A stretch of DNA of 64,000 bases, from NCBI GenBank assembly GCA_034620365.1, contig JAQGEQ010000043.1, forward strand, positions 1,116,001-1,180,000, in the 5' to 3' direction. The position numbers and the translations under genes are program-made. Positions 15,962 through 28,131 of this stretch are shown one piece after another. Under the pieces are notes generated by a model, which saw nothing but the letters and a program-made list of their open reading frames with translations, ran no database searches and was not told where the DNA came from. This stretch comes from Pegea sp. RAD2-039 (lineage: Eukaryota; Chordata; Thaliacea; Salpida; Salpidae). Position 1 is the first letter of the stretch, and each line of letters begins with the position of its first letter.

Positions 15962-17570
15962 TCAGAAAATTGTTTTTTCAATCATTAAATATTGATAGCC
16001 ACTTGGTGGAGAAAAAGAAAAATCTTTAAATTCTGCATCCAAGATTGCATTTTCATCGACTGTAAAACGCAAATTAGTGTTTTTATATTTGCAATTCCAC
16101 AATATTTTTATTATAAATTATACTTTTACTGAATAATTGAAAAAAGTAACACATCTTACCAAATTTAATAGTTACATAAGCAGACTTCAAAATAAATCTT
16201 TGCATAATAAGATTAAACATCATTTATACAACTAATAGATGAAAAAAATTACCATAAAACACTGGGAAAAGATTTCCTTTCACACCACGTACTGGCAGGT
16301 TCAATGGTTTTCCGTTGACATAAAAGTTCAGTTCTACGTGATCATAAGAACAACCCTTAATTTAAATACAATCAGAGATTTAAAGAATCAGATACAAGTA
16401 ATAGTTGTAAGAAACTCTACTAACTAATACATCGCCTTCTTGAAACTTTAGTTTCGATTCATGTATGACGTTTTTATTGTGATAAATACAACTGTTGTGG
16501 CGTAAAACCCAACTAAGTGTACTGTCGCCTAGAGGTGTTAAGTTCATATTCTCATCAGAAACAGCAACACCAATTCCCCACACACCCTGGGATTGTAGTT
16601 TAGCTTCAAAGTATACCTGTTAATGATTAATGAGATGCTAGGTTTGAGTTTGTGAAAAATACTCATTACAAACTACATCCCAAATAAGAAATTTTATAAA
16701 TTATTTGGGTTTAGAGTTATCTTCTTTCAATTGTACCTTATCTTGAACAATTTCAGCAGTTGCTAGGCAACATCCACTCCCACAAAGTCTCTTTCCATTT
16801 TTTATGATGACAGCATTATTACCTGCAAGACATAATTTACAAATAATTCAGATTACTCATCGAAAATTAATTCAAAAAACTAGCTGTAAAATAACTTGCA
16901 CCTTGAAATCATTTTTGGTAAGCCTAAATCATACATATATTTTTTTAATTGTCAACCTGAAGTCACGTGAGGTCTTCTTTCACATTTCTACGTTAGTAAA
17001 TTAGCATATAATATTGTTTTATAAACTTAGCTTTGCCATTCATCAAAACATAGATTATATCAGCTTGGTGAATAGCATTATGTAGATCTCTTTAAATTCA
17101 TGGTTTTTGGTATAGTTCTTTACTACCATATCAAACTTGAAACCTTATAACTTCTAAAAAACCAGGTAGTTACCAATAGTTTTGAGTTGCTATACCAAAA
17201 AATCTTTCTATTCTTTTTATACTTTGTAATATTGGTATTAGAAGTTGATAAACTTAAATGTATCTTTATAATTAGATTACGAAAACTTTATGATAAGTAT
17301 TTTTGCTGAGCTTCATAAAACAAAGATGTAACGACATAAACTTGTAAACTGGCACAGCTATATTAAGATATATTAATTTTGTGTCAAATTCAAATTTTTA
17401 TTAGAAATTGCAAAAATAAAAGCTTAAAGAAAATTTCTTCAAAATTTCCATTCACCTGTCCTAAATTGGTTTAATCTAACACCAGGTTCATCTTGACCAG
17501 ATTTGTCTCCTAACTCTTTGATTTCAGTATATCCAAAACACTGCCATATCATTTGCAAAAGAAAAGCCAT
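15962..17570 (-). CDS. SPRYD7: SPRY domain-containing protein 7
   Basis: Small SPRY-domain protein of unknown biochemical role. Five exons in minus order: 17570-17456, 16822-16737, 16616-16425, 16355-16253, 16059-15962; phases agree and give 197 residues (human 196). The N-terminus MAFLLQMIWQCFGYTE replaces the human Cys-rich start. Then come NNAVIIKNGKRLCGSGCCLA, VYFEAKLQSQGVWGIGVAV, the loop ...TPLGDSTLSWVLRH..., EGDVLGCSYDHVELNFYVNG, and the end VDENAILDAEF...PPSGYQYLMIEKTIF. The order and spacing follow human SPRYD7 nearly residue for residue. The gene converges on cyclin B. The single long open frame in this area is only its third exon. Confidence 0.95.
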
Positions 17571-18893
17571 CTTCTGTTACACATAAAATTGTTTAATCCA
17601 AACTGTAAACAAAACTTTAGTACAATTGAAGAAAAATATTCTAATAAATGAACTTGAATTCTATATAATAAATAAGTAAGATATAATTAAAACTTACAAA
17701 TGAAGTTTTCCATGAAAAAATTGATATATTTTATATTTTATTTGAGTACATTAAAATTCAAACAATTAATATTAAACAGATAAAAGTCTCTTCAAATATT
17801 TGTAAATATAATACAACTGCAACGAATTTTAGCTCAATATTCTTTTAAATCAAATAACCTTAATGTAATAAAAATTTCAGTTGAATAACAATTAAACTAA
17901 TACACTTTTAGTGAGATTTTCATCAACTATACACTAAAATAACTCTTCCATCACCAAATAAAAACCAAAGGTTTAACTTTAGTTTGTCTAAATTATATAA
18001 AATATAAAAATATCTAACAAACAAAACTACCAAATAAAAATTAATCTATTATTTTAAATGATAAGTTCAACTATCAAAATTCTCTGTAAAACATTTAGTT
18101 TACTATAAACTTACAACAAAATTACAAGCTTATTTTAGTTGTTTACAAAATAGTCTAAAGTCAATCTTAAAGCTCGCTAGTTACTAATATGGTCATATTC
18201 TTTTTTGCAAGCAGGTAAAGATATCGACTCAAAAGTATACAATATAACTTTGACTTTTATCTTTGGTTGTGCTATCGCTATGGTACAAATATTTAATTAA
18301 TTTATTTAGCAATTTACTTGTTTAACCACCAATCAACTTAAAGCAACCAAGACAAAAACTTTCTGGGGTCTATATGGTACCATGCTGCTACAATGTGATG
18401 GCAACGCTTTAATTAAAGAATTGGATTGTGTTTGCTTTCGTGTAGAAGACATGCATCAGCTAACTAAAACAAATTAAGGTTTTTTGAGATAATAAGAAGG
18501 GTTAGTAAGTTTACTTTCAGTTTCTGGTTGTATCCACAAGAATTTTAACAGCCAGGAAAATATATAAAACTCCAAGCTTACACGACCAGACTACATTTAT
18601 GTTTTAAGGAAAAGCTTGGTTTTATCATCTGCATATTTTAGAAATTTTGATATTTTAGGAGCTATCAAAGACTTCTACACTTACTTGAAGATCATATTCT
18701 TTTAAATCTTTACCAAGTATATCATAAATAATAAAAACATAATAAAAATAAAATTCAATTTATATTTACTGTTTGTATAGATTAATCTGAAGTGTATAGT
18801 TGACTCTAAATTTCTGCCTATAATTGATAAAAAAACTTTAAAATTTAACTTTAAATTGAAAAGATAATTTAATACAACATTACTTTCTAACTT
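17571..18893. other. AT-rich spacer upstream of SPRYD7
   Basis: Presumed SPRYD7 promoter side followed by non-coding sequence. A less AT-rich patch at 18340-18700 has no sustained frame; it may be an eroded repeat. No RNA gene seen. Confidence 0.35.
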
Positions 18894-19185
18894 AATAGAT
18901 ATTAATTGTGAGAATGTGTGTTAGCGGGAGGTGCTCTCTTCTGGCACCCTCCTTCGCATTTAGTAATATAAATTTTATTTTTATTTTTTATTTTATATAT
19001 ATAAATGCGAAGGAGGGTGCCTAAAGAGAGCACATCTCACTAACACACATTCTCAGGAGTTTTTTATGGTTTTTCTCAGGAGTTTTATATGTCTCCACCT
19101 GGGGTCGAACCCGGTACTTCCTAGCTAGATGTACCTTGTAGCTAGGTGTAGTAACCGCTTCGCCACCAAGCAGGACAAATAGATA
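18894..19185. mobile_element. SINE-derived foldback: two SINE tails in inverted orientation, tRNA-like head
   Basis: Arms at 18910-18962 and 19002-19054 are near-perfect reverse complements around a 39-bp AT spacer. To the right, the minus strand of 19176-19091 reads like a degenerate tRNA: an A-box-like TGGCGAAGCGG (plus 19155-19165) and B box GGTTCGACCCC (plus 19101-19111). The acceptor ends do not pair, so it is not a working tRNA gene. I read this as a minus-strand tRNA-derived SINE (head, body, AT-rich tail) joined tail to tail with a second, 5'-truncated tail. An 8-bp direct repeat AATAGATA flanks the composite at 18894-18901 and 19178-19185 and may be a target-site duplication. Confidence 0.75.
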
Positions 19186-19753
19186 AATAAATTACGCAGC
19201 AATTGACCGCTAAAATAGGATGTTTTTTTTGTATTTTCAACTTATTTTATAATTGATATTTTCAAGCTTTTTGTACTTGAAATAGTATGAGCTTTCCATC
19301 AAACTAAGATCTAACTAGTTGTTTTTCAAAATGTTCGTTTATTTTTGAATAGATTTAAAACAAATTTCTACGTTTTTTTGAAGTTTTGTCCTACTCTCGT
19401 AAGGTTTATAGTTACCTTTTATGACATCATAAGTGCTAAAAATTGTCTATTTGGAACTTTACTGTTTAAAGAATATAAATTTAAATGTGTGAAGTTTAAA
19501 CTAAATCGTTTTAATAGATTTAAAATTAGTCTATGTTTTATATCTCACAATAAAAAAAGTTGTTTAATTATAAGCTAAGAATCTGTATGTCGTTTCAAGT
19601 ATTTTGTCTTAAATTAACAATCGCTCTGAATTTAAATCTGTAAAATCTAGCAACTCAGAAAACATTTCTACAAAACAATTTGCTGCAAACAAAAAATATC
19701 AACTTCTTAAAATAAATCTTAAATGAAAAAGCATTTGGCGCTAACTGGAAACC
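19186..19753. other. 5' flank of the soluble adenylyl cyclase gene
   Basis: AT-rich, no supported exon. An in-frame TAA lies 9-11 nt before the ATG at 19754, supporting that start. Promoter elements are not recognisable by eye. Confidence 0.4.
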
Positions 19754-22700
19754 ATGATACCATTCAGATTACGTGACAATCTGAAGGAAGCCAATCAAAG
19801 CCAAAAAGCGAAAGATGTCGAGCGTAAGTTGATTCGTCATATCCCAGACTTGTGTGTCTTTGAAAGCCTTACGATGAATAGCGTGCCGTTAACGCTCCAA
19901 TACGACGGAGTCTTATTATTTGCTGATGTTTCTGGTTTTACTGCATTAACAGAAAAATACACAATATCAAGTGAGCGGGGTGCAGACGCCCTGACGGTCA
20001 CTCTCAATGACTACATCGGTAAGATTGTACGTCATATTCTCGAGATGGGAGGTGATGTTCTCAAGTTTGCTGGTGACGCAATCCTAGCGGTTTGGCGCGT
20101 CACATCACGCGACAGTCTTCCTGAAGCAATTGGACAGGCTGTAAAGTCTTCACTTATCATTCAACGTCACTGTGACAACCAAGAGACCGAAGTTGGCGTC
20201 AAACTTCGAGTCAAAATCGCGATCAGCGCGGGTCTCATCTATACTACATTTCTTGGCAATGATGACATCTTGCAGTTTGTAGTAACCGGGCGACCAGTCA
20301 CTGAGGTAAACGAAGCCGAAAAGTTCTGCCAGGCAGGCTTCGTGGTCTTATCACCTAATGCGCTAGAGTTTGCTAAAAACGATTACGTCATCATCGAAGA
20401 GTTGCCAGGCAAGTTTGGATTCGTGAAGTATTTGTGTAAAGAGCCTCGACGTAGCTGGAAAAACTACGTCTCGATTCCAGACAATTTAGAGTACGCTGAC
20501 GATGCAAAACGCTTTGAGCGTGTTTCTATGCGGGTGGTTCCAAACGCGAAACGCGAACGCGTCTTGCGGAAATATATATCACCTGCCGTTCAACAAAAAC
20601 TAGATGATGATCAACCTCTAAAGTATCTTTCTGAGATGAGGCAGTGCTCAGTAGTTTTTGTCAATCTCGCCTTTTCGCTCGACCCCAAAGATCGTCGTTT
20701 CCATGACAAACAGCGCGACACGATGCAAGAAGCGTTTATTATCATCTACGAAAAGACAAAAAAGTTACATGGAGCAATCAACAAAATCTTTATGTTTGAC
20801 AAAGGATGCACTATTCTTGTTATTTTTGGTCTCCCTGGTGACAAGCACGAGCAGGAACCAGCGCACGCGCTTCAAGCTGCACACAACATCAAAACGACGT
20901 TACATTCGAAGATTGCCGCTGTAGAAATTGCGTCATTCGGCGTCACAACTGGATCAGTATTTTGTGGTGTGATCGGTCATCAAAACCGACACGAATATAC
21001 TGTGATAGGTCAAAAGGTTAAATAGATTTTTACTACTTTATGACGTAACCACTAAATACTCGCAGGTTAACTTGGCCGCAAGACTTATGATGCATTATCC
21101 GGACCACATTTCGTGTGACTACGAGACTTATGAGTCTTCGAAACTGTCTGTGGACCTTTTTGAACCACTACCACACAAGCAAATGAAAGGTGTTGGAAAT
21201 ATCACTGTCTACAAGTACACAGAAGAAAATATGAAGTCGATTGGATCTTCAATTGTTATTAAACCTTTATCGCCTATAGTGGGCCGTCATGACGAATTGC
21301 AGACCATCGAGAAGGTTCTGGAGTCACTAGATAGCGGGAAGGTGAGATTTTGCGATTTAATTCAATTTAATATTTAGTGTTTATCAGGAAGATCTATCAA
21401 TTCAAATTATAGCAATCGAAGGTGACCCTGGTTACGGTAAAACACGAGTTTTTGAAGAAGTACAAGTAAGTTGGGATGATCCTCATTTGTTAGTTTCACT
21501 TTTCTTGGCCGTTCTAGTGGAGAGCAGCTTACAGAGATCTTCAAGTCTTCCACTTTACTCTTTCACTTAACCATTCCACTTCTAAATACTTTATGATCAA
21601 AACCGTTTTGGAGTTATTAATGAGTCTGAATCATCTCAAAGAAAATGAGGTCGAAGAAACGATTCTAAAACATCTCAATAAGAATCTAACTCCATTTGCT
21701 TTTATGCTCAATGAAATTTTGAACGTTCAATTTCAACCTGCTACAAATGTGAGTTGCATCAATTGAATGACGTCATATCTTCTATGACTTATGCTATCAA
21801 ATCTTACAGATTGCAACAGAAGGAAGGGAAAAGGGAAATAGACATAGTTTGTTACTAAGGGATCTTGTCAAGACGATAGTTTCTAATTCATTGAGCAACG
21901 AGACAGCAGTTTTTGTAATTGATGACGCTCATAACATTGATGTTCACTCATGGCAGTTTATTTTACCCATAATCACATCTGCAAAAGTTCTAATTGTCAT
22001 GACATTTAGGCTGATGCCTGTACTCCGCATGAAGCATGTTAAGCAAGTAATTTGAGTTGTTTACTTTTAACTAGCTCTATATCAAATGTTCTGTGAACAT
22101 TCAGAATATATTTCTAGATACTGGCCAATCGTAAAACCTTATATCTAAGATTAGGACACATGAGAGACGAACATATCACTGAGATTGCTATGCAACAGCT
22201 AAAAATTGAAAACCTACCACCAGAAGTGGAAAAAGTTGTAAAAGATCGTTGTTATGGAGTACCACGTAAGCTACTAGCTCTTTACTGATACATAGTGACA
22301 AGTTTTTAATGCAGTTTGGTGTGAACAGCTACTAAAAGATATGCAAAATACTGGTGTGATTATGGTGATGCCCAAAGTTGAACATATAGGTGCCCAGAAA
22401 AAGATTGATATCGGGTCAAGTCTATCCAGAAACTCTTTATTGTTAAAAATGAAATGTTCTGTAAAGCAAAACTTCAATCTACAAAAGTTTCCTGTCCCTG
22501 CTTCTATTAGAAGCATGGCACTCACTAGGTGACGCTCTTCATCATACTCATACTCAGCTAAATGCTTGTTGATGGTAGATTGGACAGACTGTTGCCATAC
22601 CAACAACTAGTTGTTAAGTGCACAGCTGTAGTTGGGGAAAGTGTTCCAATTCAGATGCTACAATCGATTGTACCCGGTTCGGATCATCATAAGCTTCGCG

Positions 22701-25700
22701 ATGCAGCCACTCATCTGATGTTTAATCGCGTTTTTGAGTGCACAATCCATTCGCATGAGTTTCAATCTTATCTTGGCCCCAATGATGACCCTGATGACTC
22801 ACTTCTACATCAGGTATGACGTCAACAATCTCTAACGTCATCAGTCAACAGCTGTTTGCAGCCGGTGTTAAAGAAGCGATGTCTTTGCTTCAAGAATAAT
22901 CAAGCTCTGGAAGAACAAGATGATGATGAAGACATTCGTAACGAATTAATAGCAAAAAAGTGGATGACGCAGAAAGTTGATGACGTCATCACTAACGTGA
23001 TTTCTTTGTAGGTGTCAGCAGCTGAAGTTTCAAAGCTATTTACTTCAAGAGACTGCCTACAACTTGTGGCTGGAAGATCAAAGGAAATTTTTGCACGGAA
23101 CATGTGCTCTTTACCTCGAAAACATCGTCGAACAGGTGACCTTCTCGCGTTTCTACTTTTTCATTAAGCGCGATTATCGCGTTTCAGTCGCTGTTGTATC
23201 GCGAATTTAATGAGGATGTTTTGAACATCTATCAAAGTAGTGAAATTGCTGATAACATGCGCCTAAAAGTCGTACAGGTAACCCTAGTGACTTTATGAGG
23301 TCATAATTGCTTAAAACCTCGTTACAGCCGGTCGAAGATGACATGGACGCGACTCAATTGTCCCTTGAAGCTGATGGGGACACGAGTTGGCCATCAAACG
23401 AGGCGGTGATCGTATTCACACAAGATCCTTCCTATTTCCCAACTGCTTCTAGTTTACAAGTCAGCAATTGATATCATCTTTTGCGTCCTCACTAGTATCT
23501 TTCTTCAACAGTTCTTTTCGCGGAAACATGGACACGGTCGTGGACCATTTTTAGGTAAGCAATTTGACTTGTTTCAAACTTGATGTCTTGATTTGTGATC
23601 TGTTCACAGAGTTCCTTATTGTTCGCGAGCGGTACGAGAATGTAGAACGACAACGGTAACAAGCGCACGCTTTAATGACTTAACTAACCACTGACTGATT
23701 GTAGGGTGCTGCAAAAAATGCACGAACCACGTGAATATTCAAAGATCGAAAGCTCTGGAACTGGCGATGTGAATATTTTACTTGATAAAGTTGATTCGGA
23801 ATGCTCTAAAATTGACGGTAGCTTGAAAAACAACCTAAGATTGTTTCAAACTGGTCACGACTTGTTCTAACTGGTCTCAGTTGGTTACAAGTTCAAACCA
23901 GTCACAAACTGTTGTGAATTTTTTCAAACTAGTCTAAGCTGATCATAATCGTCGAAACTGGTCTAAACCAGTGTAAACTAGTCATTTATATGTCATAGGA
24001 CTTTCTTTACAAAACACATCTCTTTACCCGTTCCAATTTCACGAGACGTCGCTAGCGCTTTATCGCGAAATAGTTCACCACATCGCGCGAAGTGGTGATG
24101 TCACTGAAAAGTTTGTCAAATGTCTTCTTAAAGGTGAGTTAGTGATGTCTTGATGATGTCATAGTAGCTGTAAATGCACAGGAGCTGAAGCAGCGGTTGC
24201 GACTTCAAACCTCGAGATTGCCACCAAGTACGTAAGATTTGCTCAAGAACACTTGACACGCATCAATCGATTCGATGCCATGCGAAAGTCATCTGACGCA
24301 GACACTGCCGATGATAAGAAGGTAAAAAATGATTATTCAAGTCGATGACGTCATCGATGACGTTACAGATCCGCGGAGTAGACGCAAGCACAGAAGCGTT
24401 GTTGTTTCAACTAATGGGACAAGTTTGCTTTCAACGACGTGGGTACCATAGCGCTCTTCCTCATCTGCTCAAGTCACTTCGGCTACTTGGTCTTCACGTG
24501 CCTCTCACTTCCTTCGCGTGCCACGCTACTATCTGGCGTGAAACGCGCAAACAAGCCAGTCACAAGCGCAAAACTACGACGTAATCTTCAATTGTGCATG
24601 ACTTCATCAGTTGACGCGCGTTTACAGATCATTCGGGATAGCAGCGAAAGAGAAGTCGAAAAATGGGACACAAATCATCAGCGCGTTGATGTTAATGTTT
24701 AAATCATTTCTTCATCTTCCCAAGCTCTCAAATCGACTTAAACTGGCCAAAATGGTCGCGTTGATCATGGTAACCAATCTCTTTGGTAACCACTGTCAAC
24801 TATAAGAGAAATGTGCAGACAAATTTTGCTGAGTCAGCTGATGATAACGTGATCAGCCTGGTGATATCATACACTGCAATGGCTCATATTTATCGTTTGA
24901 CGGGTCACTTTTATCAAGCAAGCTTGTATCTGATGAAAGGGGTTCAATCTTGTACTTATTTCCGGAGTCACCCTTCACCACTTGATCTTTCTGCCATTGG
25001 CCAGTTGCTATTGGTGAGTTACCTGTGATGTCATCATGTCGTGAAACATCAAGTGATTTGATAGGTGAGCTGTCAATTAAATTTAATTTGTGGTCGTTAC
25101 GTGGCGGCGTCTCGAAGCGGTTATCGCGTTCTCAGCGTTTCCAACAAACTTAACAAAGCTGATATGAAGCTAAAAGGTCAGTTCACTCTTTCGAGCGTTT
25201 GTGACGTCATCAGCGTCTTGTCGCAGTGCTTCCGATGTTGGTGTATATCTCAATGATGCGAATGAACGGGATGTTAATTTCGCAAACACTCGCAATGTTA
25301 AAGCGGGTTGCTATGCAACAAGCAAACCCCATCGCCATCTCCACTTATTACCGACTCTGCTTCGAGCTGATTCTTCGCTTCGGCTTCGCAAGCGAACAAC
25401 CTCTTGATTGCATCGCCTTCTTCATGCACGCGCAATCAGCACTTACAGGTGAGCGACTCGCAAGAGCGTTGTCGTCACGTCAACCTGCTATATGCAGATT
25501 TATCTGATGTTTTTAAAATTCGGGCTCTAGTCGCCTTGTGGAACTATCGTCGTCGTGATATGACTCAAGCGCTTTCGTGGCTTAAGGTCAGTTCTTTTAT
25601 GACGTCATCGCTGTGTTTTGACATCATCAGTTGCAGTTGGCAACTTCCGCGCTTCCTGATATCTATGAGAGCTTGTCAATAGTTCGTGCTCTTGCTGTTC

Positions 25701-26166
25701 TAGTCGAAGCCACTATTCACGAATTGAAACATACCAAAGAAACCAGATCTGAAGATGAAGTGGTTGCTAAGGTAACAAAGCTTCTCGCTTCATCTGTTGG
25801 TGAAGTGGTCGATGTTTGCAGACTGAAAGTGCAGCGAGAATGGCGGTTAGGAAACTTCTAGATGTTTCAGATCGCTACCCGACGATGGCACCAACTGCTC
25901 ATCACATGAACGCTTGGTTACATCTCATTACTGGACAAAGCTCGCGTGCTCATTCCGAAATCACCATGGCAATAAACCTTGCATCGAAACTACATTCAAA
26001 AGTAGATGAAGAGTGGGCAAAGCTGAGCAAGGAGGTGTGGTTCGAGAAGCACGATCTTTCTGAGCAGATGAAAACGCTCTTCTACATAACTAGCTTTCCT
26101 GACGTCATTGATTTACACAAAGATCAACGATTATCGCTTCTGTATCCTCTCAGAAATATCGAATGA
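19754..26166 (+). CDS. ADCY10: Soluble adenylyl cyclase (adenylate cyclase type 10)
   Basis: Makes cAMP in cytosol, cilia and organelles, classically activated by bicarbonate and Ca2+. Twenty-five exons with agreeing phases, 1687 residues (human 1610): 19754-21016, 21066-21341, 21388-21465, 21518-21748, 21810-22046, 22118-22265, 22315-22528, 22579-22813, 22862-22975, 23019-23135, 23188-23277, 23328-23459, 23512-23554, 23610-23655, 23705-23817, 23999-24133, 24182-24321, 24369-24580, 24628-24769, 24819-25013, 25065-25176, 25227-25448, 25498-25586, 25637-25771, 25822-26166. C1 has metal-binding Asp58 and Asp108 and Lys104. C2 has MFDKG with Asp349, Thr416, and NLAAR (Asn423, Arg427). A P-loop GDPGYGKT follows at residues 525-532 and a Walker B VFVIDDAH near 654. 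The rest is TPR-like helices. Residue 186 is Asn where human has bicarbonate-binding Arg176. Acceptors of exons 10 and 20 are uncertain by a few codons. Confidence 0.94.
23818..23998 (+). repeat. Degenerate AAACTGGTC-type repeats filling an ADCY10 intron
   Basis: This 181-nt intron is the longest in the gene. It carries about eight imperfect copies of AAACTGGTCT or its complement AAACCAGTC, unlike the unique sequence of the neighbouring 45-60 nt introns. Confidence 0.6.
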
Positions 26167-26172
26167 AATAAA
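26167..26172 (+). terminator. Polyadenylation signal abutting the ADCY10 stop codon
   Basis: AATAAA begins at the base directly after the TGA at 26164-26166, implying a 3' UTR of only about 20-40 nt. Confidence 0.75.
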
Positions 26173-26268
26173 AGCTTATTTGAAGTCATTTAATGTTTTT
26201 TCATCCCTTTTCGGTGTGTTCATCCCTTAGAACATTTGCGGACTTCTTCTAATCTCTCGTACCTCAAT

Positions 26269-26682
26269 CTAGCTCTTTTTAATTTTGAAAGTCTTTGGAT
26301 GAAATCTTGGATAAAATCCCTTATTGATACTTGAAGTTTTCATCTCAGCTTGTTTATTGACTTCATCAGGGTTTTCTCGAATTGTTTGTAGTTCGAAATA
26401 GAAATAAAAATATTCGAAAGTTATCTTTAAGATTTTCATCTACAAAAAAATTAATGTAGAAATTTAACTCAGCAAAAAAATAAAGAAAACTTTTTCATTT
26501 TGACATTGGTTCTTGATAAATATATTTGGAAGATTTAAACTGTAAATAGAAGATTATTTTACCGCATGCGTAAATGCCATTGAAACGCAGGCCTTCATGG
26601 GTAACTTATTTAGAAGTTGTTTTATGTGGTCACAGTTAGATGGTTCATCGTAACTTACTGTTGTTTTTGTTGTTGTCCGCAT
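26269..26682 (-). CDS. Small two-exon gene, unknown product (96 residues)
   Basis: Not recognised. Minus exon 1 (26682-26563) opens MRTTTKTTVSYDEP and ends ...SMAFTHA before a GTAAAA donor. Exon 2 (26439-26269) follows a TTTTTTGTAG acceptor in the same phase and ends ...YPRFHPKTFKIKKS and stop. The protein would be basic, with one aromatic-rich stretch (EYFYFYFEL) and no clear signal peptide. The first exon is markedly less AT-rich than its surroundings, which favours coding. It converges on ADCY10, with 102 bp between the stop codons. A different acceptor for exon 2 is possible, since the aromatic stretch looks intron-like. Confidence 0.5.
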
Positions 26683-28131
26683 TTTATAATAGGAATCTTT
26701 TATAAAATTATTATTACATTATTTGATATCTGGTAATTTGATCATTTTACACAATGTTGAATGTCAACTCTTCTATATAACAACATCTTACATGATATTA
26801 TATAAAAAGTAATTTATATAATATACTATAACAGAATTGAAGTAATTTATATAATATACTATAACAGAATTGAAGTAATTTATATAATATACTATAACAG
26901 AATTGAAGTAATTTATTTTGTAAACATTTTTATTTTTGAGTTTAATCAAACTTAAACAAAAAAAAATTCCAATAATGATTTTAAAATGATTCAAAGTATT
27001 TCATTTTCACAGTATCTTGTCATGGTTGCTTGCAAAGGAGAAAGTCCTCACAGAAAAATGTTATTGGCATTAAGATAATCAGATAAAAAGTATAAAGATT
27101 ATAGTATAAAACAAGCTTAGATTAAACACTAAGCTTGAAAATTGATTATAAGATAGAAATAATGATTGTAAATGGTTTTCAAGCGTTTCTTTAACATTTT
27201 GTAATTATCACAAGATATAATTCAAATAAATCAAACTCACTTTATATTCTTATGTTTTATCCAAGACATAAAGTTAATTTCAACAAATTAAAAATAAATT
27301 GCTAGAATTAAATTCTAAAAATCATCAAAACAGGAAATACAAGAAGAGATAGGAAAATATGCAGTAAATTATTATTGAAATTAACTTCACTTTCTAAAGA
27401 GATAAAAAAGTACTCCGATTTACATATTTCAATTACCTTAAAAAGATTTTCATACATAACTTCTGTAGATTATAACGCTTACAGCAAAGTACATGCTTTC
27501 AAAAAAGCGTGTATGTATCAAAATTAATTAATTTTAAGATAAAACTTATTTCTCTTTCAAAGATAAGATTATAAAAGGAAAAATATTATCTTATATGATT
27601 TTTTTTATTTAATTATTCTTATGTAAAATTTAACCATTTTGACAAATGTTGCGACTAAGAAATTGAAACAATTCAACAAAAGGATATTTTTGTCTATCTT
27701 AAAACCAACATTTTATTTTAAATGCAAAACGCTTTAAACATGTATAAGGCTTGATTTGAAAGTTCAAATTTTTACAAGATTTTGATTTTAATGCTAAAGA
27801 GCAGATGTAATGAAATTCATTTAAAAAATAAACTTCACAAACACGTTATACAGAAAACTTTTTTTTTAATTTATTTCAACTAAAATTTAATTAAATAAAA
27901 GTTGTTTTCCCTCAAATAATCGCATATTTCATTTGTTTCTAAGCTTCCACATATTTCTTAAAAATAAAGGATCACTTTTTCCTTTTAGCATCATATTCTT
28001 CATATTTCTAATTTTCATTTCATCTTTTAAATGATGTAGTTGAGCTTGCTTGTGATCTTCCATTCTTTTCAAATTCAGTTTGCTGCAAAATTCTATGTTT
28101 GAAGAAGCTTAAGGTCTTTCTTTTGTTCCAC
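26683..28131. other. AT-rich spacer
   Basis: Contains the 33-bp tandem repeat at 26808-26915 and a likely 3' UTR of the glycosyltransferase gene at its right end (minus-strand AATAAA near 27876). No other supported feature. Confidence 0.4.
26808..26915. repeat. 33-bp tandem repeat, 3.3 copies
   Basis: Three perfect 33-bp units beginning AGTAATTTATATAATATACT, at 26808, 26841 and 26874, plus a 9-base partial unit. Perfect identity suggests a recent or actively slipping minisatellite. Confidence 0.95.

Noticed and set aside
19091-19176. Minus-strand tRNA gene
   Set aside because: A- and B-box-like sequences are present, but the 5' and 3' acceptor ends do not pair, and it continues into a SINE body and tail.
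19345-19578. 77-residue plus-strand frame before ADCY10
   Set aside because: AT-driven Phe/Lys/Asn-rich composition, no homology and no splice signals.
22529-22578. Disrupted ADCY10 reading frame near exon 8
   Set aside because: A 29-nt intron ending at 22557 would bring a stop into frame, but the acceptor ending at 22578 gives a 50-nt intron and matches the family spacing.
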